A DNA stretch of 64,000 nucleotides. Source: JBFJKD01 sp041600415 (lineage in GTDB: Bacteria > Pseudomonadota > Gammaproteobacteria > Pseudomonadales > Porticoccaceae). Of the stretch, positions 1 through 8,953 are shown in pieces (position 1 is the stretch's first letter; every line of letters begins with the position of its first letter). The stretch lies in NCBI GenBank assembly GCA_041600415.1, contig JBFIKF010000005.1, forward strand, positions 186,001-250,000, read 5' to 3'. The position numbers were made by a program, and so were the translations under genes. The notes under the pieces were generated by a model. The model worked only from the letters and a program-made list of their open reading frames with translations, had not been told where the DNA came from and did not search any database.

Positions 1-1
1 C

Positions 2-1420
2 GAGCAGCTTGCGGGAGATGTGTTTGTTGCCGTGCCTGGTGCGCGGGTTGATGGCCGGGATTTTATCGCACAGGCGGTTGCGGCCGGAGCTGTCGCGGTG
101 CTCGCGGAAGCCTGGGACGCGACAGGCGTTGGCGCTGCTGCGCCAGCAGACTCGACCGCGATTAAAGCCGTGCCGATAATTCAAGTGCCCGGTTTACGCG
201 CCCAGCTCAGCGCAATTAGCGCGCGATTTTATGCGGATCCCAGCGCTCATATGACGGTGACCGGCGTCACCGGCACCAATGGTAAAACCACCTGCAGCCA
301 GCTACTGGCCCAGTTATTTCACGTGCTTGGCGACATGGCCGGTGTGATGGGTACATTGGGCTGGGGCCCAGTGGGTGTCCCTGGAGAGGATCTGGTCGAT
401 ACAGGAATGACCACGCCGGACGCGATTCACACCCAGCGTATTCTCGCCGCACTGCACGATAAGGGAGTGCGGCGGGTGGTGATGGAAGTGTCATCCCACA
501 GCCTGGTACAGCAGCGCGCGGCAGCGGTGCACTTTGATACGGCTATTTTTACCAATTTGAGTCGCGATCATCTCGATTACCACGGCACCATGGACAATTA
601 TCGTACGGCAAAGGCGCGGTTGTTTGCGCAGCCCGGTTTGCGGCGGGCGATTATCAATCGGGACGACCCGGCCGGTCTCGCAATATCCGGGGAGTTGCCC
701 GCAGGGGTTGACTGCTACCTGTATGCCGTCGCCGATCGGCGGGCAGATATCCATGCCGTTACCTGCACCTTGTCCGCGCGGGGAATTGAGGCCCGCATCG
801 TCAGTCCCTGGGGCGAGGGCATGCTGAGTAGTCAGCTGCTGGGGGAATTTAATCTTAGCAATTTACTGGCTGTTGTCGCCGCTGCCTGCGCGCAGGGATT
901 TACGCTGCCGCAAGTGTTGGCAGCGGTGCCGCAATTAACGCCAGTGCCAGGACGTATGCAGTTGGTTGATGCACACACGCAACCGATGGTTGTGGTTGAC
1001 TACGCCCACACGCCAGATGCATTGCATCAGGCGTTGGCGGCTTTGCGTAGCCATTGTGGCGGCGTATTGTGGTGCGTATTTGGCTGTGGCGGTGATCGCG
1101 ATCGCGGCAAGCGGGCGCAGATGGGGGCCATTGCCGATGCGCATGCGGATCGGGTCGTGATTACCAGCGATAATCCTCGCGGCGAAAAACCGCAGCGGAT
1201 TATTAACGATATTGTAGATGGAATCCGTAGTGGGCGCGCGCAGGTCATGGCCGATCGCCGGGAAGCTATTCACTACGCGATTTTGACAGCGCAGCCGCGA
1301 GATCTGGTGTTGATTGCCGGTAAGGGACATGAAACCTATCAGTGGGTGGGTGAAAACCGTTGGCCCTTCAGCGATATGGCCGAGGCGCGTCTGGCGCTGC
1401 GCGCGCGGGTGTCGCCGTGA
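2..1420 (+). CDS. murE: UDP-N-acetylmuramoyl-tripeptide synthetase MurE (5' end outside window)
   Basis: Cytoplasmic Mur ligase that adds the third residue of the peptidoglycan stem peptide to UDP-MurNAc-L-Ala-D-Glu using ATP. The frame is open through the left edge: E-Q-L-A-G-D precedes the first possible GTG at 20, and the following VFVAVPG stretch lies inside the N-terminal substrate domain of the family, so the real start is upstream. The ATP loop GVTGTNGKTT is encoded near 263-292. The DNPR motif at 1169-1180 is the signature of enzymes that add meso-diaminopimelate rather than lysine, as expected for a Gram-negative. The stop codon overlaps the GTG start of murF by four bases. Identity is secure; only the N-terminus is missing. 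Confidence 0.96.
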   Translation, partial: EQLAGDVFVAVPGARVDGRDFIAQAVAAGAVAVLAEAWDATGVGAAAPADSTAIKAVPIIQVPGLRAQLSAISARFYADPSAHMTVTGVTGTNGKTTCSQLLAQLFHVLGDMAGVMGTLGWGPVGVPGEDLVDTGMTTPDAIHTQRILAALHDKGVRRVVMEVSSHSLVQQRAAAVHFDTAIFTNLSRDHLDYHGTMDNYRTAKARLFAQPGLRRAIINRDDPAGLAISGELPAGVDCYLYAVADRRADIHAVTCTLSARGIEARIVSPWGEGMLSSQLLGEFNLSNLLAVVAAACAQGFTLPQVLAAVPQLTPVPGRMQLVDAHTQPMVVVDYAHTPDALHQALAALRSHCGGVLWCVFGCGGDRDRGKRAQMGAIADAHADRVVITSDNPRGEKPQRIINDIVDGIRSGRAQVMADRREAIHYAILTAQPRDLVLIAGKGHETYQWVGENRWPFSDMAEARLALRARVSP

Positions 1421-2781
1421 CGGTGCGCGATTTGACGTTATCGCAGGCCGCGCAGTCCTTTGGGGGAACGCTGCTATATCCGGATTGTCGGTTTAATTCG
1501 GTATCTATCGATACTCGTACTTTGAGACCGGGTGATCTGTTTATTGCGCTGCGCGGTGCGCGGTTTGACGGTCACGATTTTTTACCGCAGGCAGCGCAGA
1601 GCGCTTGCGGAATAGTGGTGCAACAACCTGACAAGAATATCGCGCTGCCGCAGTGGGTGGTGCCCGATACTCTCGCGGCGTTGGGTCAGTTGGCGAGCCT
1701 CAATAGAGATCAATTCTCCGGTCCAGTAATTGCGATTACCGGCAGTAGCGGCAAAACCACGGTCAAGGAAATGGTGGCCGCGATTTTGAACGGCTGCGGG
1801 TCAACCCTCGCGACGCGAGGTAATTTGAATAATCACATCGGTGTACCGCTGACGCTACTGCGCTTGGAGGCACAACATCGCTACGCGGTGATCGAGATGG
1901 GCGCCAGCGCGCCCGGTGAAATTGCCTACGCGTGTGGCATTGCCCGGCCCACCGTTGCGCTGGTCAATAACGTGATGCCCGCCCATGTGGAGGGATTTGG
2001 TTCCCTGGTGGGTGTGGCGCGGGCCAAAGGTGAAATTTATCAAGGCCTGGGGGCCGAAGGCACGGCGGTACTCAACCTGGATGAACCCTGGGTGAGTGAG
2101 TGGCGCGCGACGTTGCCGTGCGTCAACATCCTGTCATTTAGTGTTAGCGATCAAACGGCCGATCTGAAAGTCACTGCTACCAGCTTTGACAACGACGGCC
2201 GCGGGACTTTCACGCTGGTGACCGCGTCCGGCAGTGTGTCGGTAAAACTGCAGGTCAGCGGGCGCCACAATCTTGCTAATGCGTTAGCGGCGTCCGCTTG
2301 CGCGCTGGCAGCGGGTGCGTCTCTGGCGAATATTGCAGAGGGGCTGGAAAAAGTCATGCCGGTGCATGGGCGCATGCAGTTCAAGTGTGGGAGTAACGGT
2401 GCGCGCATTATCGACGACAGCTACAACGCTAATCCCGGATCAGTATGTGCTGCGATCGATACCCTCGCAGGGTTTACTGGTGAACGTGTACTGGTGCTGG
2501 GTGATATGGCCGAGCTGGGTGAGGGCGCGGCACAGATGCACCGCGAAGTTGGCGCATACGCCAAGCAAAAAGGTATCGAAAAATTGCTGGCCGTCGGTCC
2601 CTGGAGCTTGCACACCGTCGCCGGATTTGGTGCCGGTGGCATCCATTTCAATGAGAAGGCAGCGTTGATAAAGGCGTTGGTAATCGCTTTGGGCGCAGAT
2701 GCGACAGTGTTGATTAAAGGCTCCCGTAGCGCGGGGATGGAAGAGGTTGTGCAGGTAATCACAGCGGAGGAAAACCACTGA
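1417..2781 (+). CDS. murF: UDP-MurNAc-tripeptide--D-alanyl-D-alanine ligase MurF
   Basis: Last cytoplasmic Mur ligase; it adds D-Ala-D-Ala to complete UDP-MurNAc-pentapeptide. About 454 residues, the usual length. The central ATP loop reads AITGSSGKTTVKEM (residues about 106-119) and is followed by the family stretch TRGNLNNHIGVPLTLL. Further 3' come the substrate motif IIDDSYNANPGS and VLGDMAELG of the C-terminal domain. The frame stays open to 1360, but GTG at 1417 was chosen because it forms a GTGA overlap with the murE stop and gives the expected N-terminus (TVRDLTLSQAA). The stop overlaps the mraY start by one base (TGATG), so the three genes are probably translationally coupled. Confidence 0.97.
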   Translation: MTVRDLTLSQAAQSFGGTLLYPDCRFNSVSIDTRTLRPGDLFIALRGARFDGHDFLPQAAQSACGIVVQQPDKNIALPQWVVPDTLAALGQLASLNRDQFSGPVIAITGSSGKTTVKEMVAAILNGCGSTLATRGNLNNHIGVPLTLLRLEAQHRYAVIEMGASAPGEIAYACGIARPTVALVNNVMPAHVEGFGSLVGVARAKGEIYQGLGAEGTAVLNLDEPWVSEWRATLPCVNILSFSVSDQTADLKVTATSFDNDGRGTFTLVTASGSVSVKLQVSGRHNLANALAASACALAAGASLANIAEGLEKVMPVHGRMQFKCGSNGARIIDDSYNANPGSVCAAIDTLAGFTGERVLVLGDMAELGEGAAQMHREVGAYAKQKGIEKLLAVGPWSLHTVAGFGAGGIHFNEKAALIKALVIALGADATVLIKGSRSAGMEEVVQVITAEENH

Positions 2782-3863
2782 TGTTGCTATGGTTAGCGGA
2801 TTTTCTGTCGGAATACTGGCGCGCATTTGGAGTAGTGCAATACCTGACCTTTCGCGCCATTCTGGGGGTGCTTACCGCGCTTGGTATTTCCCTGCTGCTG
2901 GGCCCGATGGTGATCAGGCGCTTAAACCGCTTACAGATCGGGCAAACCATCCGCACAGATGGCCCACAAACTCATTTGAGTAAATCTGGCACGCCGACTA
3001 TGGGCGGTGCCCTGATTTTACTGTCGATTTTTACCAGTGTGCTGTTGTGGTCGGATCTGTCCAGCCGTTACGTGTGGACCGTGTTGCTGGTTACCGCAGC
3101 ATTCGGTGTGGTGGGCTGGATAGATGATTACCGCAAAGTGGTGGAAAAAAATTCCCGTGGGCTGCCGGGGCGCTGGAAATATTTGTGGCAGTCGGTGATC
3201 GCCCTGACGGCCGCGATTTTTCTGTACTACACCGCCACGGTGCCAGCAGAAACTCAACTGATTGTGCCATTTTTTAAAAGTGTGGCCTGGAACATGGGGC
3301 TCTTTTATATCGCGCTGACCTACTTCGTCATTGTTGGCACCAGCAATGCCGTCAACCTGACCGACGGTCTCGATGGTCTGGCGATTATGCCGACCGTACT
3401 GGTGGGTGGCGCGCTGGGGGTATTTGCCTACCTGGTGGGTCACGCCGAATTTTCACACTACTTGCACATTCCCTATATCGCCGGCGCCGGTGAGTTGGCG
3501 GTGTTCTGCGCGGCGCTGATGGGCGCGGGCCTCGGTTTTTTATGGTTCAACACCTACCCGGCGCAGGTGTTTATGGGCGACGTTGGGGCGCTCGCGCTGG
3601 GTGCCGCGCTGGGTGTGATCGCGGTCATTGTGCGCCACGAAATCGTACTCTTCATCATGGGCGGAATTTTTGTGCTGGAAACCGTCTCGGTGATCATGCA
3701 GGTCGCGTCCTTCAAGTTAACCGGTAAGCGCATTTTCCGCATGGCGCCGATTCATCATCATTTCGAATTAAAAGGTTGGCCGGAGCCGCGCGTCATTGTG
3801 CGGTTCTGGATTATTACTGTGGTGCTGGTGCTGTTTGGGCTAGCCACGTTGAAGCTGCGTTGA
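2781..3863 (+). CDS. mraY: Phospho-N-acetylmuramoyl-pentapeptide transferase MraY
   Basis: Integral membrane enzyme that transfers phospho-MurNAc-pentapeptide to undecaprenyl phosphate, giving lipid I. Length is 360 residues, as in E. coli, with about ten hydrophobic segments. Visible family motifs in order are LSKSGTPTMGG (66-76), the Asp-Asp pair D115/D116 in GWIDDYRK, NSRGLPGRWKYLWQ, NLTDGLDGLA, FMGDVGALALGA and PIHHHFELKGWPE near the C-terminus. The Asp pair and the HHH loop are the known catalytic and magnesium-binding elements. A GCGGAGG Shine-Dalgarno lies inside the end of murF. murD follows after a short spacer. Confidence 0.98.
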   Translation: MLLWLADFLSEYWRAFGVVQYLTFRAILGVLTALGISLLLGPMVIRRLNRLQIGQTIRTDGPQTHLSKSGTPTMGGALILLSIFTSVLLWSDLSSRYVWTVLLVTAAFGVVGWIDDYRKVVEKNSRGLPGRWKYLWQSVIALTAAIFLYYTATVPAETQLIVPFFKSVAWNMGLFYIALTYFVIVGTSNAVNLTDGLDGLAIMPTVLVGGALGVFAYLVGHAEFSHYLHIPYIAGAGELAVFCAALMGAGLGFLWFNTYPAQVFMGDVGALALGAALGVIAVIVRHEIVLFIMGGIFVLETVSVIMQVASFKLTGKRIFRMAPIHHHFELKGWPEPRVIVRFWIITVVLVLFGLATLKLR

Positions 3864-3899
3864 ACCGCAGTCATTGATTAGCCAATGAAAGGTGAGCGG

Positions 3900-5246
3900 G
3901 TGTCACAACTGATCGCGAGCAACAATTTGACCGTGGTGGTGGGCCTGGGTGCTACCGGGCTGTCGGTGGCGCGCTTTCTGGCCAGGCGCGGGGAGCGGTT
4001 TGTCGCGGTCGATACACGCAGCGCTCCCCCTGGTCTGGAGGAGTTCAGGCGCATGGCGCCAGATATGTCGGTCGAGCTTGGGGAGTTGAATCCCGCGACA
4101 CTGCTCGGCGCCACTCGCATTGTCGTTAGTCCAGGCCTGGATACACAGCATCCGGCGCTGCGGCGCGCGCGCGATCAGGGTATTGCACTGTGTGGTGATA
4201 TTGAACTGTTTGCCGCCGCAGCGCGCGCTCCGGTGGTCGCTATTACGGGCTCCAATGGCAAGAGCACGGTGACCACGCTGGTTGGCGAAATGGCCCGGGC
4301 GGGCGGTAAAAATGTGGGTGTCGGCGGCAACCTGGGGACGCCCGCGCTCGACCTGCTGGCCGACGACCGCGATCTGTATGTGCTGGAATTATCCAGTTTT
4401 CAACTTGAGCTGGTGCACAACCTCAATGCACACGTCGCGACGGTGCTCAACCTCAGTCCCGATCATATGGATCGATACTCTGCGCTCGCGCACTACCACA
4501 CCGCCAAGCATCGAATCTTTCGCGGAGCGCAGCAGGTGGTGGTGAATCGGGATGACGCCCTGTCGCGCCCCCTGGTGCCCGCCACCGTCAAGTACTGGAC
4601 GTTTGGTTCCGGTGTACCTGACTTCAACGGATTCGGCATTGTGAATCGTGATGGCGCAGCGTGGCTGGCGTTCGAGTTCGAGCCCCTAATGCCGGTGGAT
4701 GATGTGCGTATCAAGGGGCAGCACAACATCGCCAATGCGTTGGCGGCTCTGGCGCTGGGCCATGCGGCGGGCTTGCCAATGGCGGCGATGCTGGCCACGT
4801 TGAAGACTTTTGCCGGGCTGCCACACCGTTGCCAGACCGTCGCGACCCTCGGGGGTGTGACCTGGATAGACGATTCCAAGGCTACCAATGTCGGTGCGGC
4901 GATTGCTGCGGTCAATGGTTTTGCGCAGAGCTTCGAGCGCATTGTTCTGATCGCGGGTGGGCAGGGTAAAGGGCAGGATTTTGAACCGTTGCGTGCCGCG
5001 TTGGTGGGACGGGCCAGGCAGGTGGTATTGCTGGGCGAAGACGCGCCGCGCATTGAGCGCGCGCTGCGCGGTGATGTGCCCACCCTTTTCGCAACGTCCA
5101 TCGAGACTGCTGTACAGGCTGCGGCACGGGTGGCAATGCCCGGGGATGCGGTGCTGCTCTCTCCGGCGTGCGCGAGCCTGGATATGTTTGCCAGTTTCGC
5201 AGAACGCGGCCAGCGTTTTGCGGCTGCGGTGGAGGCTCTGTCGTGA
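3900..5246 (+). CDS. murD: UDP-N-acetylmuramoyl-L-alanine--D-glutamate ligase MurD
   Basis: Cytoplasmic ligase that adds D-glutamate to UDP-MurNAc-L-Ala. The N-terminal Rossmann-like domain shows VVVGLGATGLSVARFLARRG, the ATP loop is AITGSNGKSTVTTL (about residues 114-127), and the central part carries ELSSFQLE and NLSPDHMDRY, all typical for MurD. The C-terminal domain contains WIDDSKATN and LSPACASLDMF. An in-frame ATG at 3885 is also possible, but AAAGGTGAG at 3888-3896 is a well-placed ribosome binding site for GTG 3900, so that start is preferred (448 residues). The stop overlaps the likely ftsW GTG start by four bases. Confidence 0.96.
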   Translation: MSQLIASNNLTVVVGLGATGLSVARFLARRGERFVAVDTRSAPPGLEEFRRMAPDMSVELGELNPATLLGATRIVVSPGLDTQHPALRRARDQGIALCGDIELFAAAARAPVVAITGSNGKSTVTTLVGEMARAGGKNVGVGGNLGTPALDLLADDRDLYVLELSSFQLELVHNLNAHVATVLNLSPDHMDRYSALAHYHTAKHRIFRGAQQVVVNRDDALSRPLVPATVKYWTFGSGVPDFNGFGIVNRDGAAWLAFEFEPLMPVDDVRIKGQHNIANALAALALGHAAGLPMAAMLATLKTFAGLPHRCQTVATLGGVTWIDDSKATNVGAAIAAVNGFAQSFERIVLIAGGQGKGQDFEPLRAALVGRARQVVLLGEDAPRIERALRGDVPTLFATSIETAVQAAARVAMPGDAVLLSPACASLDMFASFAERGQRFAAAVEALS

Positions 5247-6460
5247 GTGTAATGGACGTAGCCATGAAAATTTCAATGCACCTACCGCGCGGCATTTTTT
5301 CGCCCCGGTTGTTGAAGGACTTCAAAGGCGTCGATAGCGCTTTGTTACTGGCGATGCTCGCATTGGCGTCCATGGGAATGATTATGGTGGCGTCGGCGTC
5401 AGTTGGTTTTGCCGCAGCGACTTATGGCGACAGCCTGTACTTTTTTAAACGCCATCTGGTGTACGTGTTGATGGCGGCGGGTGTACTGCTGGTGATGCTG
5501 CGCATTCCCTCCCGCCTGTGGTCCGAAAATGCAGGCCTGCTTCTGGCGATGGCTATTGCGCTGCTGATACTGGTATTGATTCCGGGCGTCGGGCGCGAGG
5601 TAAACGGTAGTCGTCGCTGGCTTGATCTGGGTCCTTTCAATGTACAGGTCTCCGAGTTAGCCAAGCTGGCGGTGATTGTATTTATGGCCGCTCATTTGCG
5701 CCGTAAACAGATTCAGGGACAGTGGCAAAACTTTGTCAAACATCTGGCAATTCTCGGTCTGGTGATCTTGTTGTTATTGCTGGAGCCGGATTTTGGCTCT
5801 TCAGTGGTGATCGCGGCAACGGTGCTGGTGATGATGTTTCTCGGCGGTGTCAGGTTGTGGCAGTTCGCAGGATTGTTACTGGTTGGCGTTGCAGGTCTGG
5901 TGGTGATCGCGATCAGTTCGCCCTATCGCATGCAGCGCCTGGTGACTTTTCTGGACCCCTGGGCGGATCAGTACAACAGTGGTTATCAGTTGACCCAGTC
6001 GCTAATCGCGTTTGGACGGGGAGAATGGTTTGGGGTGGGGCTTGGCAATAGCGTGCAAAAACTGTTTTACCTGCCGGAGGCGCACACCGATTTTGTGCTC
6101 GCCATCATTGGTGAAGAGTTTGGACTGTTCGGAATACTGGTGGTGCTTGGACTTTTTGTGCTGCTGGTTACCCGGGTGCTGGCGATTGCGCGCAAAGCGG
6201 TGCTACGGCAGGAATGGTTTGCAGTGTATTTGCTGTTCGGTATTGCTGCATTGATCGCAGGGCAGGCGTTTATCAACGTCGGCGTAACCTCGGGTCTGTT
6301 GCCGACCAAGGGCCTGACGTTGCCCTTTATCAGTTACGGCGGTAGCAGTTTGCTGGTGTCGAGCGCCATGGTGGCGCTGGTACTGCGGGTGGGCAAAGAA
6401 CTTGACGGTGTACCGCTCACGCCAACGCAGCGGGTGCAACGGGCGCGAACTGGTGGCTAA
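5243..6460 (+). CDS. ftsW: Lipid II polymerase / division protein FtsW (SEDS family)
   Basis: Polytopic SEDS glycosyltransferase that works with FtsI in septal peptidoglycan synthesis. About 405 residues with roughly ten membrane segments. Family signatures are SRRWLDLGPFNVQVSELAK after the fourth segment, the periplasmic PEAHTDFVLAIIGEEFG loop containing the Asp needed by SEDS polymerases, and GLTLPFISYGGSSLL near the end. The frame is open back to 5168 inside murD. GTG 5243 was chosen because GGAGG at 5231-5235 lies seven bases upstream and because it gives a GTGA overlap with murD; ATG 5252 and ATG 5264 are alternatives. FtsW rather than RodA is inferred from the dcw context. Confidence 0.95.
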   Translation: MSVMDVAMKISMHLPRGIFSPRLLKDFKGVDSALLLAMLALASMGMIMVASASVGFAAATYGDSLYFFKRHLVYVLMAAGVLLVMLRIPSRLWSENAGLLLAMAIALLILVLIPGVGREVNGSRRWLDLGPFNVQVSELAKLAVIVFMAAHLRRKQIQGQWQNFVKHLAILGLVILLLLLEPDFGSSVVIAATVLVMMFLGGVRLWQFAGLLLVGVAGLVVIAISSPYRMQRLVTFLDPWADQYNSGYQLTQSLIAFGRGEWFGVGLGNSVQKLFYLPEAHTDFVLAIIGEEFGLFGILVVLGLFVLLVTRVLAIARKAVLRQEWFAVYLLFGIAALIAGQAFINVGVTSGLLPTKGLTLPFISYGGSSLLVSSAMVALVLRVGKELDGVPLTPTQRVQRARTGG

Positions 6461-7523
6461 ACGGGTGATGATTATGGCGGGAGGCACGGGCGGGCACGTA
6501 TTTCCGGCGCTGGCAGTTGCGCGGCAACTGCGCGACAGCGGCGTGGATGTGTGCTGGCTCGGAACCCAAAAGGGTATCGAAAGCGAACTGGTGCCTGCCG
6601 CGGGATGGCCGCTGATGTCTATCGACGTGGCGGGTATGCGGGGCAAAGGCCGGGTCGAGCAGTTGTGGGGTTTGGCTAGATTGCTAAAAGCGTTGTGGCA
6701 GGCGCTGCGTGCGCTGCGCGGCGCACGAGTGGATGCGGCGTTAGGGTTCGGTGGTTATGCGTCCGGCCCCGGTGGTGTGGCCGCGCGCCTGTTGGGTAAA
6801 CCCCTGGTGATTCACGAGCAAAATGCCGTGGCGGGTACCACCAATAAAATCCTGGCGCGCTTCGCTACGCGCGTGCTCACCGGTTTTCCAGATACATTGT
6901 CGCGCGGTGAATATTGCGGTAATCCGGTGCGCGGTGAAATTCTGGCATTGCCGGAGCCGGCCCGGCGCATGATGGTCAACGCGTCGCGGCGGTCGCGCCT
7001 TCTGGTACTGGGCGGCAGTCTGGGTGCGGGCGTTATTAATCGCTGTGTGCCCGAGGCGCTGGCATTGATAGGGGTGGGTGAGCGACCGCAAGTTCGGCAC
7101 CAAAGCGGCCGTCAGCATCTGGCGACAACCCGCGCAGCCTATACCGCCGCGGGTGTAGAAGCACAGGTCGACGATTTTATCGACGATATGGCCGGCGCCT
7201 ATGGCTGGGCGGATTTGGTGGTGTGCCGCGCCGGTGCATTGACCGTGGCAGAACTGACCGCCGCGGGTATCGGCGCGCTGATCGTTCCGCTGGCGAGCTC
7301 TATCGACGATCACCAAACCCGCAACGCCGCGTGGTTGGTGGCCAACGGTGGCGCGCTCATGGTGTCTGAAGCCAACCTCTCGGCGCCGAGTTTGGCGACT
7401 ACGCTGGGAGATATTTTGTGTGATCGGCCGCGCCTGTTGGCGATGGCGCAAAGTGCCCGGCAACTGGCGCGTCCCGATGCGACGCAGCGGGTGGCCGCGG
7501 CGTGCATGGCGGTGATGCTATGA
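6453..7523 (+). CDS. murG: UDP-GlcNAc--lipid I N-acetylglucosaminyltransferase MurG
   Basis: Peripheral inner-membrane GT28 glycosyltransferase that converts lipid I to lipid II. The N-terminus carries the glycine-rich loop MAGGTGGHVFPALAVA, followed by GFGGYASGPGG, HEQNAVAGTTNK and GNPVR; the C-terminal half has VLGGSLGA and VCRAGALTVAELTAAG. These are the conserved MurG donor- and acceptor-site blocks in the right order. The frame stays open upstream, but GTG 6453 gives the usual N-terminus (AKRVMIMAGG) and overlaps ftsW by eight bases; ATG 6468 is a shorter alternative. It ends in an ATGA overlap with murC. Confidence 0.96.
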   Translation: MAKRVMIMAGGTGGHVFPALAVARQLRDSGVDVCWLGTQKGIESELVPAAGWPLMSIDVAGMRGKGRVEQLWGLARLLKALWQALRALRGARVDAALGFGGYASGPGGVAARLLGKPLVIHEQNAVAGTTNKILARFATRVLTGFPDTLSRGEYCGNPVRGEILALPEPARRMMVNASRRSRLLVLGGSLGAGVINRCVPEALALIGVGERPQVRHQSGRQHLATTRAAYTAAGVEAQVDDFIDDMAGAYGWADLVVCRAGALTVAELTAAGIGALIVPLASSIDDHQTRNAAWLVANGGALMVSEANLSAPSLATTLGDILCDRPRLLAMAQSARQLARPDATQRVAAACMAVML

Positions 7524-8935
7524 GCGGGGTCTACGCGGTGCCGGAAATGCGACGCATTCGGCGTATTCATTTTATTGGCATTGGCGGCAGCGGCATGTGC
7601 GGCATTGCCGAGGTGTTGCTGAACCAGGGTTACGAAATTTCTGGCTCGGATCTGTCCGAAAACGCGAGCATTAGGCAGTTGCGGGAACGGGGCGCGCAGA
7701 TTGTAATTGGGCACCACAAGGACAATGTGGCGCAGGCCAATGTGATTGTCAGATCGTCGGCCGTTGGGAATAAAAATCCGGAAATTGTCGCCGCGAGAAA
7801 GTTGCGGATTCCGATTGTCGGACGCGCCGAAATGCTTGCTGAGTTGATGCGCTATCGCCACGGCATTGCGGTTGCCGGGACCCACGGCAAAACCACAACC
7901 ACCAGTTTGCTGGCCAACATACTGGCTGAGGGCGGCAAAGCGCCGACGTTTATCGTCGGTGGGCTGGTAAACAGCGCTGGCGCCAATGCGCAACTGGGGG
8001 AAAGCCGTTACTTTGTTGCCGAAGCCGATGAAAGTGACGCGTCATTTCTACATTTGCAGCCCATGGTTGCGGTGGTCACCAATATCGACGCAGATCACAT
8101 GGAAACCTACGGGTTCGATTTTTCCCGATTGAAACGCACGTTTATCGAGTTTTTGCATAACTTGCCCTTTTACGGATTGGCGGTGGTCTGTATTGACGAT
8201 CCAGTGGTTCGCGATATTTTGCCCGATATCGCGCGCCCGGTTTTGACCTACGGTTTTGCCGAGGATGCCCACTTCCGTATCGATTCGGTACAACTCCATC
8301 AGCGTAACGGACACTTCCGAATTCACCGCCCGGAGGGCAGGGAAGCACTGGAAATTACCCTGAATATTCCCGGGGTGCACAATATTTTGAATGCTGCGGC
8401 GGCCATTGCCGTGGCCACTGACGAGGGCATCAGCGATGCAGCGATTCGCGCCGGACTGGAAGGTTTTCAGGGTGTTGGCCGGCGCTTTGATGTCCACGGG
8501 GAATACCCGGTTGGCAACGGCACCGCCATGTTGGTGGACGATTACGGGCACCACCCCCGGGAGGTCGCTGCAACCATAAGGGCCGTGCGCGACGGCTGGC
8601 CGGAACGGCGTCTGGTGTTGGTGTTTCAACCCCATCGCTACACCCGCACGCGGGATCTTTACGAAGATTTTGTACAGGTATTGTCCGGTTGTGATGTGTT
8701 GGTGATGCTAAATGTGTATGCCGCTGGCGAGGAAGAAATCCCCGGTGCCGATAGTCGCCATTTGTGTCGCAGCATTCGCCAGCGTGGACTGGTGGATCCG
8801 ATTTTTGCAGAAACCATTGAAAATGTACCGGATATCGTGCGCGACATCGTGCGCGCGGGGGACATCGTAATTACCCAGGGGGCGGGCAATGTCAGCACCC
8901 TGGTCAAGCTGCTCGATGAGCGGCGTTTTCAATGA
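7520..8935 (+). CDS. murC: UDP-N-acetylmuramate--L-alanine ligase MurC
   Basis: First amino-acid-adding Mur ligase; it joins L-Ala to UDP-MurNAc in the cytoplasm. About 471 residues. The N-terminal dinucleotide-fold-like segment HFIGIGGSGMCGIAEVL (17-33), the ATP loop AVAGTHGKTTTTSLLA (117-132) and EADESDASFL are diagnostic. The central domain has TNIDADHMETYG and the C-terminal domain DDYGHHPREV and FQPHRYTRT. The chosen ATG lies in an ATGA overlap with murG; an upstream in-frame GTG at 7502 adds six residues and is less likely. ddl follows after 18 bases. Confidence 0.97.
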   Translation: MSGVYAVPEMRRIRRIHFIGIGGSGMCGIAEVLLNQGYEISGSDLSENASIRQLRERGAQIVIGHHKDNVAQANVIVRSSAVGNKNPEIVAARKLRIPIVGRAEMLAELMRYRHGIAVAGTHGKTTTTSLLANILAEGGKAPTFIVGGLVNSAGANAQLGESRYFVAEADESDASFLHLQPMVAVVTNIDADHMETYGFDFSRLKRTFIEFLHNLPFYGLAVVCIDDPVVRDILPDIARPVLTYGFAEDAHFRIDSVQLHQRNGHFRIHRPEGREALEITLNIPGVHNILNAAAAIAVATDEGISDAAIRAGLEGFQGVGRRFDVHGEYPVGNGTAMLVDDYGHHPREVAATIRAVRDGWPERRLVLVFQPHRYTRTRDLYEDFVQVLSGCDVLVMLNVYAAGEEEIPGADSRHLCRSIRQRGLVDPIFAETIENVPDIVRDIVRAGDIVITQGAGNVSTLVKLLDERRFQ

Positions 8936-8953
8936 CAGCGTGGGGAGCGTGCA